DNA of 64,000 nt. Origin: Candidatus Eiseniibacteriota bacterium (GTDB taxonomy: Bacteria > Eisenbacteria > RBG-16-71-46 > CAIMUX01). The first letter of the stretch is position 1; each line of letters opens with the position of its first letter. Location of the stretch: assembly GCA_020633975.1 (NCBI GenBank), contig JACKCR010000008.1:124001-188000 (forward strand), written 5' to 3'. Positions 25,764 through 35,900 of this stretch are shown piece after piece. The translations under genes were made by a program, and so were the position numbers. Under the pieces are notes generated by a model. It was not told the DNA's origin. It saw only the letters and a list, made by a program, of their open reading frames with translations, and made no database searches.

Positions 25764-27134
25764 ATGCGACTCCCACATCCCGATTGGCTCGCGACCCGCT
25801 GGGGCCGCATCGTTGCCTTCTTCCTCCTCTATGTCACGGAGGGGATCCCGCTCGGCTTCACCGCGACCGCGATCGCAACGCAGATGCGTCGCCAGGGATT
25901 GGGCCCGGCCGAGATCGGAGTGTTCATCGGATCGCTCTACGTACCGTGGGCCTGGAAGTGGGTCGCGGGTCCGTTCGTCGACACGCTGGCCTCGGATCGA
26001 CTGGGACGTCGTCGGATGTGGATCGTGGGGATGCAGCTCGGCATCGTCGCCGTTCTCCTCCTCGCCACACCGGTCGACTTCGTAGAGAACCTCTCGTACT
26101 TCACCACCCTGATCCTCATTCTCAACTCGTTCGGCGCGGTACAGGACGTCGCGATCGATGCGCTCGCCACGCAGACCCTGAAGGAAGACGAGCGCGGAAT
26201 CGCGAACGGCTTCATGTTCGCAGGCGCGTCGATCGGACAGGCGATCGGTGGATCCGCGGTGCTCTACCTCGCCGCGACGATGCCGTTCCAGAACACGTAC
26301 TACTTCGTCGCAGGTTCGGTGCTCTTCATCACGCTGTTCGTTGGGCTCGGGCTGCGCGAACCGAAGCGGCCGCCACGCCCGGAGGGGGAGGCGCACCGAA
26401 GCGCGCTCCAGGCGATCGGCGGCGAGCTCTCGTCTTTCGTCAAGGAGTCGCTCTACGCCTTCTTCCGGACGCGGGGCGGATTCGTGGGGCTGCTCTTCGC
26501 GATCCTACCGGCCGGAGCCTATGCGCTCGGTCTCGCACTCCAGGCCAACCTCGCGGTCGAGCTGGGGCTCACCGATCCTCAGGTCGCGTCGATGAACCTC
26601 TGGTCGACGATCATCTTTGCGGTCTTCTGCGTGGGAGGCGGTTGGATCTCGGACCGGCTGGGGCGCCGCTTGAGTCTCGGTATCTTCCTCGCGCTCACGG
26701 CGGTGCCGACACTCTGGCTCGCCTGGGTGATGCAGCAGGACGGATGGATCTGGGCGGTCGATACACAGATGGCGGGTCGCCCCCTTCCCGCGGCCGGTCT
26801 CGTCACCGTGTTCTGGATCGCGGTCCTCGCGTACAACGCAATCTCGGGGCTGGGGTACGGAGTGCGCACGGCACTCTTCATGGACGTGACGATCCCGCGC
26901 GTCGCCGCGACACAGTTCACCGCCTACATGGCGATGCTCAACTTCGCGATCAGCTACACCGCCACCTGGCAGGGACACGCGATCGAGCGCTGGGGATACC
27001 CCAAGACTCTGCTCATCGACTCGCTGGTCGGTCTCGTCTCGCTCGCGCTACTGCCGCTGATGAAGAAGCGTCCGCCGGAGGGGGAGCTGGCAGGGTTGGC
27101 CGGTGTGGAAGCGGTGGCGGGAACCGCGCGCTGA
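25764..27134 (+). CDS. AmpG-like MFS transporter
   Basis: The product is 456 residues from ATG 25764 (an upstream GTG at 25728 is less likely). YVTEGIPLGFTATAIATQMR, SLYVPWAWKWVAGPFVD and VQDVAIDALATQTL match the AmpG/PAT group of the MFS, whose members import muropeptides or acetyl-CoA. Whether this one carries muropeptides cannot be told. Around twelve membrane helices are visible. Confidence 0.82.
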   Translation: MRLPHPDWLATRWGRIVAFFLLYVTEGIPLGFTATAIATQMRRQGLGPAEIGVFIGSLYVPWAWKWVAGPFVDTLASDRLGRRRMWIVGMQLGIVAVLLLATPVDFVENLSYFTTLILILNSFGAVQDVAIDALATQTLKEDERGIANGFMFAGASIGQAIGGSAVLYLAATMPFQNTYYFVAGSVLFITLFVGLGLREPKRPPRPEGEAHRSALQAIGGELSSFVKESLYAFFRTRGGFVGLLFAILPAGAYALGLALQANLAVELGLTDPQVASMNLWSTIIFAVFCVGGGWISDRLGRRLSLGIFLALTAVPTLWLAWVMQQDGWIWAVDTQMAGRPLPAAGLVTVFWIAVLAYNAISGLGYGVRTALFMDVTIPRVAATQFTAYMAMLNFAISYTATWQGHAIERWGYPKTLLIDSLVGLVSLALLPLMKKRPPEGELAGLAGVEAVAGTAR

Positions 27135-27224
27135 AGCGACTCCGGGCCGCTCGACGAGACGCCCCGCGTCGATCACGGAAGCTTGCTCGCGCTCTGGATC
27201 AGCGAGGACATCTCGCAACCCTAC

Positions 27225-28043
27225 CTACGTCCTACCGCAGTCTCTTCGGCCGTCAGTCCTACGGAGGACGGCCACCATCCTCCACGCGGACTCCGCATTG
27301 TCGAACGGCACGGTGCGATCGAGGGCGCCGTACCACGCCACCGGCGTGAACGGCTCCGTCTGGTCGAGCAGCGCCCGGAGCGTTTGATACGTCCAGCTTC
27401 GCGTGCGCACGACCTCCCTCAGTGTTCGCGTCTCTCGCCCCTCCTCGGTCACGTCGAGGGTCACGGTGACGTCACTGATCTCCGTGATCGGGTCGAACGG
27501 ATCGTCGTCTTTTCCCCACTGCATGTGAACCTCTGTTCCGTTCGACTTCATCGTCCAGTCCGTTCCTGCAGTCTTCCGCACGCCGAAGCAGTCCGCCGGA
27601 TGGGAGAACTCGAGGACGTAGATTCCACCGGGGACGAGCGCAGCGGCTACGCGGTTCAAGTGGGCGAGCATGTCTTCGTTCGTGAGGAGGTGAGCACAGG
27701 AGTCGAGGAGGGTCGTGACGAGGTGGAACGGCGTCTCCACTTCGAACGAGCGCATGTCCGCTTGGAGTGCGGTCACCGTCAAGTTCTCGCGCGCCGCCTC
27801 ACCTTCAAGGAGACGCACCATGGACGGCTCGAGGTCGAGCCCGGCGGACGGGACCCCTCGTCTCGCCATTTCGAGCGCGTGAAACCCTGGGCCACAAGCG
27901 AGTTCGAGAAAGGACCCGGCGCCGCAACCGAACTCGTCCGCCAACCCCGTAAGGAAATCGCACTCCTTGGGGACGTCCCGGTACCCGAAAGCGATCGCGT
28001 ACCACTCCGCGGCTTCGTAGACTCCAGCAAACGACGAATCCAT
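27225..28043 (-). CDS. Class I SAM-dependent methyltransferase
   Basis: The product is 272 residues from ATG 28043, chosen for the AAGGAG 7 nt upstream. SFLELACGPGFHALEMARRG is motif I for SAM binding; LDLEPSMVRLLEGEA and VTALQADMRSF are the following strands; HLVTTLLDSCAHLL is motif IV. Substrate unknown. It lies divergently from the YCII gene. Confidence 0.85.
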   Translation of the reverse strand: MDSSFAGVYEAAEWYAIAFGYRDVPKECDFLTGLADEFGCGAGSFLELACGPGFHALEMARRGVPSAGLDLEPSMVRLLEGEAARENLTVTALQADMRSFEVETPFHLVTTLLDSCAHLLTNEDMLAHLNRVAAALVPGGIYVLEFSHPADCFGVRKTAGTDWTMKSNGTEVHMQWGKDDDPFDPITEISDVTVTLDVTEEGRETRTLREVVRTRSWTYQTLRALLDQTEPFTPVAWYGALDRTVPFDNAESAWRMVAVLRRTDGRRDCGRT

Positions 28044-28285
28044 TCCGATCTCCTTCGGCGAATGCAAATCGGTTGGCGACGGGGAGATCATACGTCCGGC
28101 CCGAGGCGCGTGCCATGGCGCGAGCCACGGGCGATCTCGGCCGGCGACTTTCAGCCGGCGGATCTCTCGGCGATCTCAGCAGGCGATCCCTCGTCCGGCA
28201 GACTGCGCTGGCGAGCTCGACTTCTACCTCTCCGTCATCGACGACAGGATCGACGGATCAACACTCGACAACAGGGAGACCAACG

Positions 28286-28588
28286 ATGGCGAACGACTAC
28301 ATCCTGCTCATGCACAACGACGTCGCAGAGAACCGTCACCTTCCGGACGAAGCCTGGGGCGTCTACCTGTCCGCCCTTCGCGAGGCGGGCGCACTCCAAG
28401 GCGGAAGCTCGATCGGGGACGGGGTGTGCATGAAGAAGGACGGACCAGCCCCAGAGATCACCCGATACCTCGGCGGGTACATCAAGGTCCGTGCCGCGAG
28501 TCTCGACGCGGCCCGTGAGCTGGTCGCGGGGAACCCGGTGTACGAGGCCGGGGGGACAGTGGAGGTTCGGGAGCTTCCCGAGGACTAG
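28286..28588 (+). CDS. YCII/DGPF-domain protein
   Basis: The product is 100 residues from ATG 28286, with AGGGAG upstream. YILLMHNDVAENRHLPDEAW and the tail VYEAGGTVEVREL match the YCII-related (DGPF) family. Members are small ferredoxin-like proteins, often linked to ECF sigma factors, but no sigma factor lies nearby. Function unknown. Confidence 0.82.
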   Translation: MANDYILLMHNDVAENRHLPDEAWGVYLSALREAGALQGGSSIGDGVCMKKDGPAPEITRYLGGYIKVRAASLDAARELVAGNPVYEAGGTVEVRELPED

Positions 28589-28637
28589 TCGAGGGAAGCT
28601 CGGATGACGAACTAAGAAGACGGGACTCGTGTCGAGG

Positions 28638-29147
28638 TTAGAGCGTCTTCCGCATTCGGACCGCGTCGTCACCGGGGCCGTAGTAGTCTGCCCGGATCGC
28701 GATCGGCTCGAACCCGCAGCGTTCGTACAGCCGTCGCGCGGAGCGACGCACGACCGCTACCTCGAGGTCGATCGAGACGCAACCTTCCTCACGAGACCGT
28801 GCCTCGAACCAGCGAAGGAGCGCCGCACCGATCCCTCGGTGTCTGCATGGCGGCGCGACGGCTAGGCTGAGGAGCGCGGCAGTAGTACTTCGGGCGCGAT
28901 GCGAGAAGACCCCCGTGACATATCCACAGTACTGAGAGCCGCGACGGCAGACGGCGATCCGTGCCTTCGGATTCCGCACGTAGTACGCGAACTGCTCTCG
29001 TTCCCAACGGTGTTCGGCGTACACGCCTCGGTAGCACGTTCGTTCGAGACGAACGAGTTCGTCGAGATCCTGCCGCTCGGCGAGCCGAACGCGAGGACGG
29101 AACTCCCCGGGTTCGAAGCGGCCTGCCCGTATCTGTGTGGATGTCAT
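28638..29147 (-). CDS. GNAT acetyltransferase (RimI-like)
   Basis: The product is 169 residues from ATG 29147; the frame continues upstream through the 29183-29213 hairpin, which argues against a longer start. LAVAPPCRHRGIGAALLRWF holds the acetyl-CoA-binding R-x-x-G-x-G/A motif, and RRLYERCGFEPI the late helix. Resembles RimI-type N-acetyltransferases; the substrate is unknown. Confidence 0.82.
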   Translation of the reverse strand: MTSTQIRAGRFEPGEFRPRVRLAERQDLDELVRLERTCYRGVYAEHRWEREQFAYYVRNPKARIAVCRRGSQYCGYVTGVFSHRARSTTAALLSLAVAPPCRHRGIGAALLRWFEARSREEGCVSIDLEVAVVRRSARRLYERCGFEPIAIRADYYGPGDDAVRMRKTL

Positions 29148-29182
29148 CGTAGGTGCCTGCGTCCGAAGACGAGTCTGACACG

Positions 29183-29213
29183 GCCGAAGCCCGACCTGCA
29201 ATCGGGCTTCGGC
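29183..29213 (-). terminator. Strong hairpin, possible terminator
   Basis: A perfect 12-bp stem (GCCGAAGCCCGA / TCGGGCTTCGGC) with a 7-base loop lies 70 bp past the stop of the LVIVD gene. No T-run follows, so termination is inferred from position. Confidence 0.45.
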
Positions 29214-29283
29214 GCGCGGAGTCGCACTCCGCATCGGTAGCGGCGGGCCGCTGGCAGCTTCGGATCCGCTCAGCGAATCGGCT

Positions 29284-31473
29284 CTACCCGACCCTCACCA
29301 CTCGTACCGTCGACTCTCCCTCGGGGGTAGCGACGCGAAGGAAGTAGATCCCCGACCCGACGTCCTGCCCCTCGCCATTGCGGCCGTCCCAGCGGCTGTC
29401 GTGGGCACCGGCTGGCAAAGTACCCTGTGTGACCGTACGCACGGACCTGCCGGCCACGTCGTGCACCGAGACGATCACGGGACTGGCCGTGTCCAAGGAG
29501 AACCGGATCGACACGTCACCTCGGGCCGGATTGGGGAACGCCGAGAGACGGAGAGCCGAGTCGTTCGCCGAACCCGTCTGGCCCTCCAGATCCTGGACGT
29601 CGGCGGCGTCGAAACACTGGCGCAGCGCGATGTAGAGTCCGAGGGGTCCGACCGCCAGGAACACACCGGACGACGACACCTCGATTCCGGCGGAGCTGTT
29701 CCCGACGTCGAGGGTCCCGATGCCGATGGGGACTGCGGGATCGGTTATGTCCGCTACGAAGAGGCCACCAACGGCGTCACTCGCGTAGACGGTGTTCTCG
29801 CTGAGGCCGACCCCGAAGCACTGTCCGCGCGTGTCGACGTTGGCGATGAAGGTCGGCGAGGTCGGGTCCGAAACGTCGATGAGTTCGACCCCGCTGCCGT
29901 CGTCTGCAACGGCGAGAAGGGATCCGAGGAGCGCCACGTCCCAGGCTTCGCCGGGTGTATCGAGACTACCGACGACGACCGGCGTCACCGGGTCCGATAT
30001 GTCGAGCACCTGGATCCCCGACTGTCGATCGGCGACATAGGCGTGGAGACCGTCCGGCGCCAGCGTGATGCCGACGGCCGTCCCCGGGGTGGCGACATCG
30101 CCGACGAGGACAGGCGCGGATGGTGTGGAGACGTCCACCACCTGCACCCCTCCCCACTCGGCCGCAACGATTGCATAGTCCCCGACGAGCTCGACGCGAC
30201 GCGCGAGTCCGGGAATGGCCAGAGTCGCGACGACGGTCGGGGTACTCGGTGTGGATACGTCGACGATCCGGAGTCCAACGGACGTGTTGGCGAGGTAGAC
30301 GAGTCCGTCGCCCAACGCGACTCCGCGCGTCTCGCCGGGAAGCGCGAGGGAGCCGACGATCGCTGGTACGGAAGGCGTGCTCACGTCGATCACCTGAAGG
30401 CCGGCATGATGATCGGCGACGAACGCGAGAGTTCCCGACACCTTGACGTCGGTCGCCCAGCTCGGTGTGTCGACCCCACCCACGACCTCCGCGAGCACCG
30501 GCGCCGAAACCGACACGACCCCGAGTCCTTTCGATCCGTCGGCGACGAAGGCGTGCGTCGCGGAGACCGCTACGTTTCGCGTTCCCCCAGGAGTGCCGAT
30601 GCTCGCCGTGATGAAGGGATCCATCGGATCGGACACGTCGATCGTGTGGAGCCGGCTCGTGTTCGTCGCCACGTACGCGAACGTTCCGTGTAGTGCGACG
30701 CCGGGAAGTTCACTCTCGCCTTCCATTCCGACGAATCCGATCTGCGTCGGAACCGCCGGAATCGACACGTCGATCAAGTAGAGCCCGGTATCGAACACCG
30801 TCACGTACGCGATCTGATCTTGGACCGCTACCGTTCGTGCTGCGGCCAGTGGGAACTCACCAGCAAGTACGGGCGCGCTCGGGTCGGAGACATCGACGAT
30901 CTGGAGCCCGCTCGCGTCGTCCGCAACGAAGAGGAGGCTTCCCGAGAAGACGAGATCGTCCGCGCGCGATGGAGTGGCGTACGTGGAAAGGAGAACGGGC
31001 GACGCGGGCAGCGACACATCGTAGATCTCGACCCCGGCCGTCCCGATGGCGACGGCAACGAGGTCCCCCTCTGCAGCAACGCCTCGCGACGCCGCCGCGG
31101 TCGTCGTTTCAGAGAGGACCGCCGGAGACGACGGAACGGTGACGTCGACGATGGAGACTCCGGTGCCAGTGGCGAGTGCGGCGAGGGATCCCGTCACGGA
31201 GACGCCGAGAGCCGACCCCGTGAGAGTTGCCGAGCCGATCTCCGCCGGATGTTCCGGATCGCTCACATCCACGATCCGAAGGCCTCCCGCGCTGTCTGCG
31301 AGATAGGCGAGGTCATCCGTGAACGCGACATCGACGGAACTTCCTGGGGTGTCGAGGCCGACGACCCAGTGCTGGTAGTCTCGATAGTCGATGCAGTCAC
31401 CTGCCAGGGACACACTCGGAGCGAGAGCCAACGCGAGAAGAGCGCAGGCCAAGGTCGTGCTGCGGTCGGACAT
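29284..31473 (-). CDS. LVIVD-repeat surface protein with C-terminal sorting domain
   Basis: The product is 729 residues. Signal peptide LACALLALALAPSVSLAG. About a dozen beta-propeller-like repeats of the LVIVD type follow, each with a core such as GLRIVDVSDPEHP or GVQVVDVSTPSAP. The last 85 residues (SAFPNPARGDVSIRFSL, HDVAGRSVRTV, GIYFLRV) form a FlgD-like/type IX-style sorting domain, common in exported proteins of FCB-group and related candidate phyla. Likely extracellular; ligand unknown. Confidence 0.88.
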   Translation of the reverse strand: MSDRSTTLACALLALALAPSVSLAGDCIDYRDYQHWVVGLDTPGSSVDVAFTDDLAYLADSAGGLRIVDVSDPEHPAEIGSATLTGSALGVSVTGSLAALATGTGVSIVDVTVPSSPAVLSETTTAAASRGVAAEGDLVAVAIGTAGVEIYDVSLPASPVLLSTYATPSRADDLVFSGSLLFVADDASGLQIVDVSDPSAPVLAGEFPLAAARTVAVQDQIAYVTVFDTGLYLIDVSIPAVPTQIGFVGMEGESELPGVALHGTFAYVATNTSRLHTIDVSDPMDPFITASIGTPGGTRNVAVSATHAFVADGSKGLGVVSVSAPVLAEVVGGVDTPSWATDVKVSGTLAFVADHHAGLQVIDVSTPSVPAIVGSLALPGETRGVALGDGLVYLANTSVGLRIVDVSTPSTPTVVATLAIPGLARRVELVGDYAIVAAEWGGVQVVDVSTPSAPVLVGDVATPGTAVGITLAPDGLHAYVADRQSGIQVLDISDPVTPVVVGSLDTPGEAWDVALLGSLLAVADDGSGVELIDVSDPTSPTFIANVDTRGQCFGVGLSENTVYASDAVGGLFVADITDPAVPIGIGTLDVGNSSAGIEVSSSGVFLAVGPLGLYIALRQCFDAADVQDLEGQTGSANDSALRLSAFPNPARGDVSIRFSLDTASPVIVSVHDVAGRSVRTVTQGTLPAGAHDSRWDGRNGEGQDVGSGIYFLRVATPEGESTVRVVRVG

Positions 31474-31645
31474 GACGCCTCCTTCGGAGAATCCCTTGGG
31501 AACTGATTGTGGCCGGAAGTCGCGCCAGCAGGCCGGAAAATACGAGGCGGACCCCGAGCGGCGAAACAGGCGTGGCCGGAGCGAACACTACCCCTTGGCG
31601 GATGATCTGCGGCAAGTTCCGGTGCACGAGGCGGTTGGGAGTTCA

Positions 31646-32920
31646 ATGAGACGAGTTTGGTGCGTGCTGGGGATCGCGGCCGTAGCTGCGCTCAGCGTGG
31701 GAAGCGACCGCGTCGCGGTGGTGGACGCCACGAGCCAGGGCCTGCCATCGGTGCGCGGAGACGGCGATCCTGCGAGTGCTTCTTCGCTCTCCGGAACTCT
31801 CGAGCCCCTGCCGCCGATGTCCGCGCGACGCGCGGCGCACACGGCGTCGTCCTTGCCGGACGGCCGTGTGCTCGTCGCTGGAGGGTTCGTCGCGATGGCG
31901 ACCTCGAGTCAGGCTCACCAATCCAACGACGCGGAGATCTTCCTTCCGAACGAGAAGCGGTTCGCGTCTCTCCCCCGGATGGTCATGTCGCGGCAGAGCC
32001 ACACTGCAACCCTACTGACGAACGGAACGGTTCTCCTCGCCGGAGGCTATGACGAGTCGGGCGAAGTGACGCCATCGGCCGAGATCTTCGATCCCAAGTC
32101 CGACACGTTTGCTCCAGTTGGATCGATGCTTCACGCACGTGCGGGGCACGTTGCCGTGCAGTTGGACGACGGCCGCGTCTTGCTCGTGGGAGGTGTGGGC
32201 CCGAACTGGAGCTTCCTCTCGAGCGCAGAGATCTACGACCCGGCAACCGGCCGCTTCTCGGTCACGGGCGGAATGGAGACGGCGCGGGAGAGTCACGTCG
32301 CCGTGCGTCTCGAGGACGGACGTGTACTGGTCACTGGCGGACATCGCGGAAGGCGATCGGACATCGAGATCTTCCGTTCCTCCGAGATCTACGACCCGTC
32401 GACGAAGCGCTTCCGACCTGCGGCAAGCATGAAGATCCCTCGGCACAAGCACGACGCCGTCCTCTTGCCGGACGGCCGCATCCTCGTCACCGGAGGAGCA
32501 GACGAACGAGACAGTCAGGGCGTGTACGACTCGACCGAGCTCTTCGATCCAGACGCGGAGATCTTCACACTCGGGCCCGCGATGCAGCTGGGACACTACA
32601 AGCACGCCGGAACGAGCTGGGTGCTGCCGAACGGAAACGTACTCGTATCTGGTGGAGCCGAGAGCGCCGAGCTGTTCGACGTCGTTCACGGGACCTTCCG
32701 CGTCGTAGACGGAGCCGCACACCTGTCGGGCCAGTTCTCCGCGTCCGCACTACTCGAGGGAGGTGCCGTGCTGGTGAGCGGCGGATACGGAGGAGGGACC
32801 GGTCCGCGCGACGAGGCCTGGCTCTATCGACCGCCGGTCACGCGAACGTCACCCGTGCGGACGAAGACGAGCACGGAAGTCACGGGGCCTCCCCAGAGTT
32901 TCCGCACGGCGTCGCGGTAG
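31646..32920 (+). CDS. Kelch-repeat exported protein
   Basis: The product is 424 residues from ATG 31646, where a signal peptide begins (VWCVLGIAAVAALSVGS); the upstream open frame lacks protein character. Six or seven Kelch-type units are visible, such as HTASSLPDGRVLVAGGF, HTATLLTNGTVLLAGGY and HVAVQLDDGRVLLVGGV. These form a beta-propeller, probably extracytoplasmic. The last 97 bp overlap the 3' end of addA on the other strand. Confidence 0.87.
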   Translation: MRRVWCVLGIAAVAALSVGSDRVAVVDATSQGLPSVRGDGDPASASSLSGTLEPLPPMSARRAAHTASSLPDGRVLVAGGFVAMATSSQAHQSNDAEIFLPNEKRFASLPRMVMSRQSHTATLLTNGTVLLAGGYDESGEVTPSAEIFDPKSDTFAPVGSMLHARAGHVAVQLDDGRVLLVGGVGPNWSFLSSAEIYDPATGRFSVTGGMETARESHVAVRLEDGRVLVTGGHRGRRSDIEIFRSSEIYDPSTKRFRPAASMKIPRHKHDAVLLPDGRILVTGGADERDSQGVYDSTELFDPDAEIFTLGPAMQLGHYKHAGTSWVLPNGNVLVSGGAESAELFDVVHGTFRVVDGAAHLSGQFSASALLEGGAVLVSGGYGGGTGPRDEAWLYRPPVTRTSPVRTKTSTEVTGPPQSFRTASR

Positions 32921-35900
32921 AACCGCATCTGGTTCGCATAGGTCTCGGCCCGGGCGTCGATCGTGGATGCGTTCACCCGATCCGTCTTCCAGTCGAGGAC
33001 GACCCAACCGTCCTCGTACGGGAACACACAGTCGAGTCGTCCTTGAAGCAGGGCCCAGTGACGCGCGAGCTCGGCCGCCCACTCCGCTTCGGACCAGTCG
33101 TCCAGCGCCTCGATCTCCTGGCGAAGCGCAGGAAGGGCGTGACAGAGTTCATCCACCGTCCACTTGAGCGAGAACGGAACCTCTCGCTCGATCCTCTCCC
33201 CCGCGGCCTGGAGACGCGCTCCCCACTCTGACCGGAAGAACGCCTCGAGCCCTGCTTCGATCTCCTCGTCTCGCAGAGTCTCCTCGTCTCGCGGAATCTC
33301 CTCGCCTCGTGGAACCTCGTCGTCCCTTCGAGTCTCTGCGCCTCGCCGAGTCTCCGTGCCGGAAGACGAACGGACCTCGGCGTCGAGTGCGGCGCGAATC
33401 CCCTCCGCGCTGAGACTCGCGAACGGAACGCGCGCAAGCCAGCCGTGGTAGAGCGTTCCCAGACTCGCGCGCGCCGCTCGGGAGTCGGTGGCCACCGGGA
33501 TGGAGGCAGAACCATCACTGGCCGCGGTGCCATCGGCGGTGGGATCACCGGCCGTGGGATCGTCGGCCGCGAGCCAGAATGCCGTCGCCTCGTCGCGGAG
33601 CGCGTCCATCCGTTCGAAGTCCGTCTCGGACTTGAACTCCGTCACCCAGTACTTCCCTCGGAGCAGAGTGAGCCGTGCGACGGGAGGAATCGGCCGGCGC
33701 CGCGCCGCACGCGCCAAGGCTGCGTCGATCGCGTCGGCGTCGGTCGCGTCGGCGTCGTCCTCGAGATCCGAATCATCGAGCGTGTGCGAGTCGGTCGTTG
33801 CGGAGACGACGTTCGGCGACTTCGCGGATGCGGATGCGGCTGCCGACACCGGAGCCGGAGGCGAGTCCGGCCTGGATTCGGACGTCGAGGGCGGTGTTGG
33901 ACCGGGATCGTCTGCAGCACCGGTCAAGGACGCAAACATGTCGTACGTCTGCCCGACGGCGGGTTCGCGGTCGGAAGCGGCCTCGCAGGCCACCGCGGCG
34001 CTTGCCGTCTCCGCGCGGCTCGCAGAGTCCGCGGCCGCCGCCGAGTCCAACGCCGCCTCCGCGAGGGAAGCCGCGAGCACCACTTTGGAGACGAGCGAGA
34101 CACGGATGTCCCCGAGTTGGTACTCGGCGCTTCGCTGCGGACTCGCAGCCATCTCTTCCGCCGGAAGGGGCGGATCGCCAGTTCCGTACCGAGAGTGGTA
34201 CTCCGCGAGCGTGAGCGTTTCCGCGGGGGCGAGTCTCAGCGCTGAGAGTAGGTCCGGTTCCACGGGGCGCATCTCGCTCCATGGAAGCGCGCCGACGATC
34301 CAGGTGAGCATGGTGCTCGCGTGTCGACGTTCGTGGTCCCATACGCCTTCTGGAAGAGCCTTGGATTCCGGGAGTCCGCGGTGCATTCCGAAGAGCAGGA
34401 GTTTCTCTTCGGCGCGAGTCATCGCGACGTAGAGGATCCGCGCTTCCTCTTCCCGGAGCGCCTCCTCCTGTCGCCACTCCAAGAGCTGACGGACGACGCT
34501 CTCGCGGCGGGTGTACGTCGTCTCGTCGAACCAGCGCAGGCCAACCCAGTCGCGGTCGATCCGGATCCGGCTGGCGAGACGATCCTTCGTCGAGACCCGC
34601 CAGTCGAGCTGTGGAACGACGACGACGGGAAACTCGAGCCCTTTCGACTTGTGCACCGTGAGGATCCGTACGCCGCGACTCTCGCCTCGTGTCGCCGGCA
34701 CCGTTTCCACTGCGTCGGCTTCGTCCAGGAGGTCGATCCGTCCGAGGAACCCATGCAAGGACGGCCCTCGCTCGGACTCGTATGCGCGTGCGAGCCCGAG
34801 GAACCGTTCCAGACAGGCCCGCTGGCGAGATCCTTCCCCTGATGCAAATCCGATCGGCACGAGATGGAGCCAGTCGGCGACGCGGGCCACGAACCGAGGG
34901 AGCTCGCTCCACGGCTCTTCCTTCCGCCATTTCGCGATCATCTCGAGGACGCTCCGGCAACCCCTCCGCAAGTGCCTGGACACCAGCTCCAGCCACTCCG
35001 CATCAGGCTGCCCGAACCGTTCGGGCTCCCCGGGCGGAGCGAGCGCGGTAGGGATCTCGTCGTCTCCATACGCCACTCCGAGGACGGCGTCGAGGAAGCT
35101 GCGTGCACCGGGGAATGCGAGACGGATGCGAAGAAGGTCGGCGTTCCCGAACCTGAGCGCGGGAATGCGGAGTGTCGCCGCTAGCGCGACGTCGTCCCGA
35201 GGGTTGTCGATCACGCGGAGCACGGAACGGAGATCGCGAACGATCGGCTCCTCGAAGAGCGACCCTCCTCCGGTGAGTTCGACCGGGATTCCCTCGCGGC
35301 GGAGCGCGTCCGCGAAGAGAGGCGCGCGCGTGGAGCTGCGGAGCAGAATGGCAACGCGACTCCAGTCGGGTCCGTCTCCACCCTCTCCGGTGTCGCTGCT
35401 TCGCAGAACCGGATCGAGTGCGAGAGCGCGAAGTCGTCGCGCGACATAGCGAGGTTCCAGTTCGGTCGGATCGATCCACGCATCCGACACGGCCAACTGC
35501 TTCATGCTGAGTCCGGCCGCTCTGTCCTTCCCCGCCTGGATGTCGATGAAGTGGAGTTCGACCGGTGACGCCGTTGTGGCCGGTGCCGTCGACATCGGAC
35601 CCGCCTCGGCAGTGTCTCTCGAGGTCGTGTCGACGCCTTCGGTATCTTCTGTTGCCAGGTCGCCCTCAGCACCAGACTCTGCGCACGCTGCCTCTCCCCG
35701 TCCCGGCAGAAGCGCCTGCTCGGCGTAGGCGGATCCGATCGTCCGTGCATCGAAAAGACGGCCGAACAGTTCGTTCACGACCCGAAGCACTCCCGGACGG
35801 CTCCGGTAGTTCTCGTTCATGAAGATCGCCACCGGCGAAGTCTCGGGAACCTGGTCCTCCTTCGTGCGGAGCGGAGTGCTGCCTCGCATCACGGAGAGGA

